Origin: an uncultured Ruminobacter sp.
GTDB taxonomy: Bacteria; Pseudomonadota; Gammaproteobacteria; Enterobacterales; Succinivibrionaceae
Assembly: GCA_900767005.1 (NCBI GenBank)
Contig: CAAFXL010000389.1
Location: 1 to 8,666 of the forward strand
Length of the DNA: 8,666 nt
Direction of reading: 5' to 3'
Shown here: piece after piece, positions 1 to 6,780 of the stretch
How the letters are laid out: the number at the start of each line of letters is the position of its first letter
Numbering within the stretch: the first letter of the stretch is position 1
Position numbers and translations under genes: made by a program
The notes under the pieces: generated by a model
Database searches by the model: none
What the model was told of the DNA's origin: nothing
Seen by the model: only the letters and a program-made list of their open reading frames with translations

Positions 1-99
1 GCGGTAAATTATAACGCATCAAGGCATTTAAATCATGCAAAATTTTAAAACACTTTTTCACATAACTTATAACTTATCACTAAAATTTTTATGTTTTTT

Positions 100-128
100 T
101 TGATCTTATAAGTTTTTTCTTAGATAAT
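100..128 (+). promoter_or_regulatory. Probable sigma70 promoter of anmK
   Basis: A -35 hexamer TTGATC (100-105) and a -10 hexamer GATAAT (123-128) are separated by exactly 17 bases. They match the consensus at 4 of 6 and 5 of 6 positions. Transcription would start near 135 and give a leader of about 24 bases before the anmK start codon. A perfect tandem 7-mer, ATAACTT twice (62-75), lies about 25 bases upstream of the -35. The surroundings are very AT-rich, so chance matches are possible, but the spacing and position are good. Confidence 0.55.
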
Positions 129-148
129 ATAAGTAATTAAGATTTTTT

Positions 149-154
149 GGAGGA
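149..154 (+). promoter_or_regulatory. Ribosome binding site that fixes the anmK start
   Basis: GGAGGA is a near-perfect Shine-Dalgarno sequence four bases before the ATG at 159. The frame could be extended upstream to a TTG at 147, but that codon overlaps this site and has no site of its own. The ATG at 159 is therefore the start, and the protein begins Met-Ser-Leu-Tyr-Ile-Gly-Leu, as is usual for the family. Confidence 0.85.
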
Positions 155-158
155 ATAT

Positions 159-1274
159 ATGTCATTATATATTGGTCTAATGTCAGGAACTAGCGTTGAT
201 GGAATCGATGGTGTATTAGCCGATTTCCCTGATAACCAACCTCCAAGAATTATTGCAACTAAAGAACTTCCTTATACTACCTCTGAAAAGCAGCAAATTA
301 ATGCTCTTTGCCAACCAGGTAGTAATGAACTATATAAAAGTGCGATGGTTGGTAATCTGTATGCAACCAAAGCTACAGCCTTAATTAAAGATCTTCTATT
401 AGCAACTAATAAACATCCTTTTGATATTGTCGCCATTGGCTCTCATGGTCAAACGGTTAGACATCATCCAGAGCATGGTTTTACTATCCAAATTGGCAAT
501 CACGCTTTACTTGCTGCCTTAACAGGGATTGATGTTATTAGTGATTTTAGATCTATGGATGTAGCATTAGGAGGACAAGGAGCTCCATTAGTTCCTGCTT
601 TTCATAAAGAAATTTGTCAAGCAAGTAATGCTAATCGCTTTATAGTAAATATTGGCGGCATTGCTAATGTTACCGCATTAATTCCTAATAACCCAATTAT
701 TGGTTTTGATACAGGTCCTGGTAACACCTTACTTGACCTATTAGCTCGCCAAAAATTAAATAAACCATGTGATATTAATGGTGAATTTGCCTCTACTGGT
801 AGAATTAGTCAGGGAATCCTTAACCTATACTTAAATCATCCATATTTTAGTAAAAAGCCACCTAAATCAACCGGCCGCGAATTATTTAATTCAACCTTTA
901 TTGATACTTGCCAAGCTTTTCATACTATAAAGCTTGAAGACCGCTTTGCAACGCTAACTGAATTAACAGCTAAAAGCATTATTAATGGGATTGATTTATT
1001 AGGCGTTAAAGGTGAAATTTACGTTTGTGGTGGTGGCGTTCATAATGAATTTTTAATGAATCGCATTCGAGAAAATGCTTTTAATTCAGGTCACTTAAAA
1101 GTTTCATCAATTGAGGCTTTAGGCGTAGAACCTGACTTTTTAGAAGCCTTTGCTTTTGCTTGGCTTGCTTATAAGCATATTAACCATCAGCCACTTGATT
1201 TAAGACAAGTAACAGGAGCTAACCGATCTGAAATCTTAGGTTGTCATTATCCAAACCCATATCGAACTAACTAA
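159..1274 (+). CDS. anmK: Anhydro-N-acetylmuramic acid kinase
   Basis: The product is 371 residues, the usual length of AnmK. This cytoplasmic enzyme uses ATP and water to open 1,6-anhydro-MurNAc and phosphorylate it to MurNAc-6-phosphate during recycling of peptidoglycan fragments. Family signatures are visible in order: the N-terminal phosphate-binding segment GLMSGTSVDGID (residues 6-17), IGSHGQTVRHHP (93-104), SDFRSMDVALGGQGAPLVP (128-146), NIGGIAN (164-170), GFDTGPGN (182-189) with Asp184 at the position expected for the catalytic base, and CGGGVHN (290-296) near the C-terminus. The start is the ATG at 159, chosen by the strong ribosome binding site at 149-154; a TTG twelve bases upstream is rejected. 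The gene appears monocistronic, with its own promoter and a strong terminator after it. The next gene is convergent and unrelated in pathway. No MurNAc-6-P etherase or transporter gene is adjacent. Confidence 0.96.
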   Translation: MSLYIGLMSGTSVDGIDGVLADFPDNQPPRIIATKELPYTTSEKQQINALCQPGSNELYKSAMVGNLYATKATALIKDLLLATNKHPFDIVAIGSHGQTVRHHPEHGFTIQIGNHALLAALTGIDVISDFRSMDVALGGQGAPLVPAFHKEICQASNANRFIVNIGGIANVTALIPNNPIIGFDTGPGNTLLDLLARQKLNKPCDINGEFASTGRISQGILNLYLNHPYFSKKPPKSTGRELFNSTFIDTCQAFHTIKLEDRFATLTELTAKSIINGIDLLGVKGEIYVCGGGVHNEFLMNRIRENAFNSGHLKVSSIEALGVEPDFLEAFAFAWLAYKHINHQPLDLRQVTGANRSEILGCHYPNPYRTN

Positions 1275-1295
1275 TTAAGAATTTATTAGTTACCT

Positions 1296-1329
1296 AAAAA
1301 AATCCCACCAAAACTGGTGGGATTTTTTT
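1296..1329. terminator. Bidirectional intrinsic terminator between anmK and GH13 copy 1
   Basis: The arms 1296-1310 and 1315-1329 are perfectly complementary over 15 bp around an AAAC loop (1311-1314). The GC-rich core is TCCCACCA/TGGTGGGA. Seven A's begin the left arm and seven T's end the right arm, so each strand reads a hairpin followed by a T-run. It lies 21 bases after the anmK stop and 22 bases beyond the end of the convergent minus-strand gene, so it should stop transcription from both sides. Confidence 0.93.
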
Positions 1330-1351
1330 GTGTTTTAATTAATCAATTAAC

Positions 1352-3061
1352 CTATTTACAAATTGGTTTAAAGAAAGAACCACTTAAGCGTTTAATATTT
1401 AACTCATTAGGATTAACTGATTCATTAGTAATTAAATTTTCAAATGTACAATTTTCTAAATTTAATTTTCCTAAAGCATCATTAGAAAATGATAATTTTC
1501 TATCCTTTAATCCCACATTTAAAACATAAATTACTTTATCTTTACCTGATTCCTTTAAATCAACATATAAAGTATCATCACTATAAATATGAGTTCTTGT
1601 GCCTCGCTCTAAAGCAGGATGAGAGTCTCTTAGAGATAGCATTTTAGCTACATCTTCTTTTAAAGCTAATTCATCTTGATTTAGACTATCAGTCTTACCT
1701 TGAGTTCTTGATACGTGGTCATCACAACGATCAACATCGCCACAATTACCAGGTTCTTTCACAAAGCCTAATAAATCATCACCATATTCATCACCATAAT
1801 ATAAAGTTAATGGTCCTGATAATGAAGCAATAAAGCTTAGTGCTGCTCGATGAGCATCATAGTAAGTTTCACCTTTTTGACCATCTTGTTCATAACCTGC
1901 TCGCTGCATTGCATCCCCAAGTCTAAGAACATCATGGTTACTTAAAAATGAATTTAAAAAGGCAGGTTGAGTATAAGTATTATGAACAAGTAATGCATCA
2001 TTTAGGGCAGTTGCCTTTAATGAGCAAGTAGTATCCTTTATCGCAAAAGTCTGTAAAATCTTTGCTCTAGTTGGGAAGTCAAATACGCTAATTGGTACGT
2101 TTTCTTTAAAGACATTCATTTCAATTGGTTCTGCTTTATCAGTCCAATATTCAGCTACCATATAGCCTAATGGTTGCACTTTTTTACCATTAAGCTTATA
2201 AGCATTTTTCTTATTCTTTGATGCTTTTTCTACTGATTTTTGGATTTCTTTCCAAGCTTTACCATCAAGATTATAAGCCTGGTCTAAACGATAACCATCA
2301 ATCTTAACTTCATTAATCCAAAACTCAGCAATTTCCTTTAAGTATGGCAAACTCTTTTCTACATCAAAGCAAGTACCATATTGTAATGAAAGCTTTTCTT
2401 TATAACCTAATAACTGACGGCAGTTTTTATCAAAAACCACGGTGTTTCCTTTAGGACTCTTTTCAGGCATATTAACTTTAGCATGACCAAATACGCCATC
2501 AAGCATTACATACATGCCCTTGCTATGAGCCTTATTAACTAATTCTATTAATTCCTTCTTAGTCCCAAACTTTGGGTCGATCGCAAAATAATCAGATGTA
2601 AAATAACCAGTACCATCAAGTTTATTAAAACTTGCATCTTGACCTTGAATTTCCTTAGTCTCTAAAATTGGAGTAAGCCAAATTGCATTAACGCCAGTTG
2701 ATTTAATGTAATCTAAGCTATCAATAATCCCTCTTAGATTACCATCATGCTTACTTGGTCCCCAAGCACTAGTATAACCACTAGCTCCATTTTCGCCATG
2801 CTTAAATGATTCAACCATAATTTGATACATTCTTATATTACAAAAATTTTTATCAGAGCCATAACAACCTGTGGTATTTTGAGCTAAAGATAAATTTTCT
2901 AATGTAATAGTTGCTGGAGTATCCACACTACTTCTTACACATTCAACTTTCTTCATCCAAGGTAAAACAGTTTTTTTATTCTGAGTAGTCTCGGTATTTG
3001 AAGCACAAGAGCATAAAACAAAAGAGCTTACCAATGCTAAAGCTAATAATTTTGCTTTCAT
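1352..3061 (-). CDS. GH13 (alpha-amylase superfamily) lipoprotein, copy 1
   Basis: The product is 569 residues, probably an exported glycoside hydrolase acting on alpha-glucans or their oligosaccharides; the substrate is not known. The N-terminus is a lipoprotein signal peptide (MKAK, a hydrophobic stretch, then lipobox LCSC) with Cys19 as the likely lipidated residue. There is no Asp at +2, which by the usual Lol rule favours the outer membrane. The GH13 barrel follows. Region I is DGVFGH (188-193), region II is DGYRLDQAY (255-263) with nucleophile Asp260, region III is VAEYW with acid Glu304, and region IV is LSNHD with Asp377. GPLTLYYGDE (416-425) matches the conserved segment near the end of the barrel. 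A beta-rich C-terminal part follows (about 490-569). Oddities are Gly in place of the region I Asn and the absence of the Lys-His pair after the nucleophile. The ribosome binding site is AGGA (3068-3071), six bases before the ATG. The gene is paralogous to the gene at 3256-4971. Confidence 0.9.
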   Translation of the reverse strand: MKAKLLALALVSSFVLCSCASNTETTQNKKTVLPWMKKVECVRSSVDTPATITLENLSLAQNTTGCYGSDKNFCNIRMYQIMVESFKHGENGASGYTSAWGPSKHDGNLRGIIDSLDYIKSTGVNAIWLTPILETKEIQGQDASFNKLDGTGYFTSDYFAIDPKFGTKKELIELVNKAHSKGMYVMLDGVFGHAKVNMPEKSPKGNTVVFDKNCRQLLGYKEKLSLQYGTCFDVEKSLPYLKEIAEFWINEVKIDGYRLDQAYNLDGKAWKEIQKSVEKASKNKKNAYKLNGKKVQPLGYMVAEYWTDKAEPIEMNVFKENVPISVFDFPTRAKILQTFAIKDTTCSLKATALNDALLVHNTYTQPAFLNSFLSNHDVLRLGDAMQRAGYEQDGQKGETYYDAHRAALSFIASLSGPLTLYYGDEYGDDLLGFVKEPGNCGDVDRCDDHVSRTQGKTDSLNQDELALKEDVAKMLSLRDSHPALERGTRTHIYSDDTLYVDLKESGKDKVIYVLNVGLKDRKLSFSNDALGKLNLENCTFENLITNESVNPNELNIKRLSGSFFKPICK

Positions 3062-3167
3062 AAATAATCCTAAGAAAAAAAATAATCACTTCTAAACTTA
3101 GATATTTTACCGATTATCTTTGTTAATAAATGTGAATTGTATTAAGTTATTTATGTTTATTTTTGAT

Positions 3168-3201
3168 AAAAAAATTCCTATTAAGAATTTAATAGGAATT
3201 T
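3168..3201 (-). terminator. Intrinsic terminator after GH13 copy 2
   Basis: The arms 3172-3184 and 3189-3201 are perfectly complementary over 13 bp around a 4-base loop. On the minus strand the stem ends in a run of seven T's (complement of 3168-3174). It lies 54 bases downstream of the stop codon at 3256. The stem is AT-rich with a small TCC/GGA core, so it is weaker than the other terminators here. It implies that GH13 copy 1 needs its own promoter in 3062-3167. I see no convincing -35/-10 pair there; TAAAAT and GATAAT hexamers exist, but no good -35 sits at the right spacing. Confidence 0.75.
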
Positions 3202-3255
3202 AAAAAACTTAAAATTATAAATTTTGTTACCTAAATTTTAGGATTAAATTTAGTT

Positions 3256-4971
3256 CTACATGCAATTAACTTTATAGAAACTTCCACTTAATGGTTTTAT
3301 AGTTAATTGATTAGAGAAACTAAAGGTTTCATGAGTGATTAGATTTTCTAATGAACAATTATTCTTAAAGCCTAAAGTCTTAATTGCAGATCCTTCAAAT
3401 TGTACATTACGAGCTTTTTCACCAACATTTAAGAAATAAAGAATACTTTCATTAGTAGTTTGTTTTAAATCAATATAAATTGAATCATCACTATAAACGT
3501 GTCTTCTAATACCATGAGCAAGTGACTTATATTGATCTCTTAAATTTAAGAACTTAGCGATATTATTCTTTAATTGCTTCTGTTCATTACTTAAGTTCAC
3601 AAAATCTACATCACTTCTTGAAACATGGTCATCGCAGTGGTAAGTTTCAACACACTTTTGAGGTTCTTCCGCAAAGTTTAAAACTTCAGCCCCTACTTCT
3701 TCACCATAATACATCTGAATTGGAGATGAAATTGAAGCTAAGAAACTATATGCTGCTTCATGAGCCTTATAATAATTTGGAGTTAAACTTCCTTCTTTTT
3801 CAACTCGTGAACGCTCAATAACATCCCCAAGTCTTGGTAAGTCATGATTGCCGATAAATGAGGTGGTAATACCAGGTTTAGTATAACCTCTACTCTTAAT
3901 TAATGATTGATTTAAAGTACTAGCATCAATCATGCATTCCTTATAAGTTTCACCAAATACTTTACGAATATTAGTAGCTAAAGGGAAATCAAAACTTGTT
4001 AAGTTTTTACCTACCTTAAAAGTATTAGCTTCAAGGATTCTTGGATTATCGGACCAAACTTCACTAACCATAAAGCCTAATGGTTGCACAGTTTTTCCAG
4101 CTAAACGATAAGCATTACTTTTTCTTTGAGAAACCATCTGCACATGGTCAAAAATTTGAGACCAATATTCTGGAGCTAATTGATAAGCCTGGTCTAAACG
4201 GAAACCATCAACCTTTACCTCATCAATCCAATATTCCACTACATCTTTATAAAATTCTAGAGATTTACTTGGATCTGAGCATCTTGCAAGTTTTAATGAA
4301 ACCTTATCGATAGTATCAAATTCAGTACGGCATCTTGGAGTTAAATATAATTTATTTCCTTTAGGACTAACTGTATTTACATTTTCTTTAGCATGACCAA
4401 ATACCGCATCTAAAATTACATACATTCCCATTTTATGAGCTTTATTAACAAGCTCTTTTAAATCTTCTTTAGTACCAAAGTTTTCATCAATTGCAAAATA
4501 ATCAGAAGTAAAATAACCAGTTGCATCTAAGTTATCATAAGTCCAATCTTGACCTTCAATCTTTTTACTTGCAAAAATTGGAGTAAGCCAAATTGCGTTT
4601 GCACCAGTTGATTTAATATAGTCAAGTTTTTCGATTATACCTTGTAAATTACCACCATGCTTACTTGGCCCCCAAGCTACTTGATAGCCCTTTGGCCCCT
4701 TGTCGCTATGGTTAAAGCTTTCAACCATAACTTCATAAATTCTTACATCACATAATTTTTCATTATTGCCATAACAACCATTTGAGTCATTCACACTCTT
4801 ACTTAAATTTTCATTGGTTATGGTTACTTTTTCACTATTTTGAGAACGCTGACAATCTGATTGAACAATTTCTGGAGCAGTATAAGTAAACTTTGGAGAA
4901 GTATTAGTATTACATCCTAAAAGCATAGTTATTACTGCAGATAATGTAACTAAAGAAGAGGTAATTTTCAT
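3256..4971 (-). CDS. GH13 (alpha-amylase superfamily) lipoprotein, copy 2
   Basis: The product is 571 residues, a paralogue of the neighbouring copy, and aligns with it almost without gaps. The signal peptide ends in lipobox LLGC, giving lipidated Cys20 with Asn at +2, which suggests outer-membrane sorting. Catalytic residues have the same numbers as in copy 1: region I DAVFGH (188-193), nucleophile Asp260 in DGFRLDQAY, acid Glu304 in VSEVW, and Asp377 in IGNHD. SPIQMYYGEE (416-425) is the next conserved segment. A probable beta-rich C-terminal domain follows. All ten non-lipid cysteines of copy 1 are present. Membership of GH13 is clear from the motifs; the subfamily and substrate are not. 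It probably trims starch or maltodextrins in the periplasm or at the cell surface. The ribosome binding site is weak (GGA, about eight bases before the ATG). Terminators flank the gene on both sides, so it is probably monocistronic. Confidence 0.9.
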   Translation of the reverse strand: MKITSSLVTLSAVITMLLGCNTNTSPKFTYTAPEIVQSDCQRSQNSEKVTITNENLSKSVNDSNGCYGNNEKLCDVRIYEVMVESFNHSDKGPKGYQVAWGPSKHGGNLQGIIEKLDYIKSTGANAIWLTPIFASKKIEGQDWTYDNLDATGYFTSDYFAIDENFGTKEDLKELVNKAHKMGMYVILDAVFGHAKENVNTVSPKGNKLYLTPRCRTEFDTIDKVSLKLARCSDPSKSLEFYKDVVEYWIDEVKVDGFRLDQAYQLAPEYWSQIFDHVQMVSQRKSNAYRLAGKTVQPLGFMVSEVWSDNPRILEANTFKVGKNLTSFDFPLATNIRKVFGETYKECMIDASTLNQSLIKSRGYTKPGITTSFIGNHDLPRLGDVIERSRVEKEGSLTPNYYKAHEAAYSFLASISSPIQMYYGEEVGAEVLNFAEEPQKCVETYHCDDHVSRSDVDFVNLSNEQKQLKNNIAKFLNLRDQYKSLAHGIRRHVYSDDSIYIDLKQTTNESILYFLNVGEKARNVQFEGSAIKTLGFKNNCSLENLITHETFSFSNQLTIKPLSGSFYKVNCM

Positions 4972-5010
4972 AAATTTAATCCAACTAATTTTTTAAATTG
5001 AAGTTTTAGT

Positions 5011-5040
5011 TTTATATAAAAAACTTTTATACATTGTAAC
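5011..5040 (-). promoter_or_regulatory. Possible promoter of GH13 copy 2
   Basis: On the minus strand, GTTACA (complement of 5035-5040, 4 of 6 to the -35 consensus) lies 16 bases before TATATA (5013-5018) or 18 bases before TATAAA (5011-5016). It sits between the guaA terminator and the GH13 start codon, where a promoter is required if that terminator works. The region is so AT-rich that the exact choice is uncertain. Confidence 0.33.
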
Positions 5041-5070
5041 CTAAAAAAGATAAATTTAAACCTAAACCAT

Positions 5071-5099
5071 AAAAAAATGCACCCCCGAAGGAATGCATT
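5071..5099 (-). terminator. Intrinsic terminator after guaA, UUCG tetraloop
   Basis: On the minus strand AATGCATTCC (complement of 5090-5099) pairs with GGGGTGCATT (complement of 5076-5085). This gives ten pairs, two of them G-T wobbles, closed by a TTCG tetraloop (5086-5089) on a C-G pair, which is an exceptionally stable RNA loop. A run of seven T's follows (complement of 5071-5077, overlapping the stem end). It lies 36 bases after the guaA stop codon and ends the guaBA unit. Confidence 0.9.
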
Positions 5100-5135
5100 C
5101 TTTGTAAAAACAATTTTTAGCACTAAGCTAAAACA

Positions 5136-6716
5136 TTATTCCCATTCAATAGTTGCAGGTGGTTTTCCTGAAACATCATAAACTACGCGACTAATACCAT
5201 TAATTTCATTAATGATACGATTTGATACCTTACCTAATAAGTCATATGGTAAGTGAGCCCAATGAGCAGTCATAAAGTCGATAGTTTCAACCGCTCTTAA
5301 AGATACTACATAGTCATATCTTCTGCCATCACCCATAACACCTACTGAACGAACTGGTAAGAACACTACAAATGCTTGTGAAACTTTATGGTACCAATCA
5401 GCCTTATATAATTCTTCAATGAAGATTGCATCAGCTTGACGAAGTAGGTCGCAATATTCTTTCTTGATTTCACCAAGCACACGAACGCCTAAACCAGGAC
5501 CTGGGAATGGATGACGATAAAGCATGTCATAAGGAAGACCTAAAGCAAGACCAACCTTTCTTACTTCATCCTTAAATAGTTCACGTAAAGGTTCAACTAG
5601 ACCAAACTTAATATCATCTGGTAAACCACCAACATTGTGGTGAGACTTAATTACATGAGCTTTACCAGTCTTTGAAGCTGCTGATTCAATAACATCAGGG
5701 TAAATTGTACCTTGAGCTAAGAATTTAACATCTTGAAGTTTTCTAGCTTCATCAGCAAATACATCAATAAATACGCGACCAATAGTCTTACGCTTTTGTT
5801 CAGGGTCACTAATACCTTTTAGGGCATCTAAGAATCTTGCTTCAGCATCAACATAAACGATGTTTAAACCAAACTTATCCCCAAACATTTCCTTAACTTG
5901 TGCTCCTTCATTTAAACGAAGAAGGCCGTTATCAACGAATACACAAGTTAAGTTATCACCAATTGCCTTATGAAGTAATAGAGCTGTTACAGATGAATCA
6001 ACGCCACCAGATAGACCTAAAATAACTTTTTCATTGCCTACCTTTTCACGAATCTTCTTAACTGCATCTTCAATAATTGAGTCAGGACTCCATAAGCCTT
6101 CAAGACCACAAATGCCTTTAACGAAGTTTTCAAGCATCTTCGCACCGCTTACGGTGTGAGTAACTTCAGGGTGGAACTGAACGCCATAGAACTTACGCTT
6201 TTCGTCATACATTGCAGCATAAGGACAACTTTCAGTATGAGCACCAACTTTAAAGCCTTCAGGAATCTTTGATACCTTATCACCATGGCTCATCCATACT
6301 TCTAACTGAGGGATGCCATCGGTAACTTTATCGGTAATATCTTTAAATAATGGATTATCTACACAATCATTATCTACTAAAGCATAACCATATTCACGCT
6401 TATTAGAGCCAGTAACTTCACCACCTAACTGATGAGCCATAGTCTGCATACCATAGCAAATACCAAGTACTGGTACATTTGCTCTAAATACGTATTCAGG
6501 AGCTCTTGGTGAACCTGCTTCGGTTACAGATTCTGGGCTACCAGATAAAATAATTCCTGATGGATTAAATTCTTTGATTTGTTCTTCAGTTACATCATAA
6601 GCCCAAAGCTCACAATAAACCCCAATTTCACGCACTCTTCTTGCGATTAACTGGGTTACTTGAGAACCAAAATCAAGAATTAAAATTCTTTCTTGATGAA
6701 TATTTTTAACAGTCAT
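5136..6716 (-). CDS. guaA: GMP synthase (glutamine-hydrolysing)
   Basis: The product is 526 residues, full length for bacterial GuaA. This cytoplasmic enzyme aminates XMP to GMP using ATP and glutamine, the last step of guanine nucleotide synthesis. The N-terminal class I glutamine amidotransferase domain (about 9-200) has the triad Cys87 (GICYG), His182 and Glu184 (FHPEV). The ATP-pyrophosphatase domain carries the P-loop SGGVDSS (236-242). The C-terminal dimerisation domain holds RHPFPGPGLGVRVLG (401-415) and ends in the typical KPPATIEWE. The start ATG at 6716 is preceded by GGAA seven bases upstream (complement of 6724-6727). The gene lies 64 bases downstream of guaB on the same strand, and these two genes are commonly a guaBA operon. 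Here a terminator-like hairpin sits in that gap, so guaA may be expressed by partial read-through. Confidence 0.98.
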   Translation of the reverse strand: MTVKNIHQERILILDFGSQVTQLIARRVREIGVYCELWAYDVTEEQIKEFNPSGIILSGSPESVTEAGSPRAPEYVFRANVPVLGICYGMQTMAHQLGGEVTGSNKREYGYALVDNDCVDNPLFKDITDKVTDGIPQLEVWMSHGDKVSKIPEGFKVGAHTESCPYAAMYDEKRKFYGVQFHPEVTHTVSGAKMLENFVKGICGLEGLWSPDSIIEDAVKKIREKVGNEKVILGLSGGVDSSVTALLLHKAIGDNLTCVFVDNGLLRLNEGAQVKEMFGDKFGLNIVYVDAEARFLDALKGISDPEQKRKTIGRVFIDVFADEARKLQDVKFLAQGTIYPDVIESAASKTGKAHVIKSHHNVGGLPDDIKFGLVEPLRELFKDEVRKVGLALGLPYDMLYRHPFPGPGLGVRVLGEIKKEYCDLLRQADAIFIEELYKADWYHKVSQAFVVFLPVRSVGVMGDGRRYDYVVSLRAVETIDFMTAHWAHLPYDLLGKVSNRIINEINGISRVVYDVSGKPPATIEWE

Positions 6717-6731
6717 TAATCTATTCCAATT

Positions 6732-6769
6732 AAAATAAAAGGGCTCTTAGATAAAAAAATCTAAGAGCC
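6732..6769 (-). terminator. Terminator-like hairpin between guaB and guaA
   Basis: The arms 6742-6752 and 6759-6769 (GGCTCTTAGAT and its complement) are perfectly paired over 11 bp around a loop of six identical bases (U's in the mRNA). On the minus strand the stem is followed by CTTTTATTTT (complement of 6732-6741), a broken but T-rich tail. It lies 12 bases after the guaB stop codon. The tail ends four bases before the guaA ribosome binding site, so it could act as a partial terminator or as a 3'-protecting hairpin for guaB mRNA. Confidence 0.8.
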
Positions 6770-6780
6770 GAAAAAATTAA

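Noticed and set aside
1..48. Tail of a plus-strand gene ending at a TAA at 46-48
   Set aside because: Only 15 codons are visible, with no recognisable sequence and no terminator after them.
147..158. Upstream TTG start extending AnmK by four residues
   Set aside because: The TTG overlaps the GGAGGA ribosome binding site that serves the ATG at 159, and the added residues MEEY are not part of the usual N-terminus.
1317..1529. 70-codon plus-strand open frame
   Set aside because: It begins inside the terminator and runs antisense to the 3' part of GH13 copy 1; no ribosome binding site or recognisable product.
3230..3242. Short palindrome CCTAAATTTTAGG after GH13 copy 2
   Set aside because: Five-base arms with a three-base loop and no T-run; too small to be a terminator, and the hairpin at 3168-3201 already fills that role.
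3618..4313. Two plus-strand open frames (3618-3821 and 4080-4313)
   Set aside because: Both lie antisense within GH13 copy 2 and have no coding character; they are by-products of the real gene.
6717..6780. Guanine riboswitch controlling guaA
   Set aside because: The gap is only 64 bases and holds a single simple hairpin; there is no room for the three-way junction or its conserved loops.
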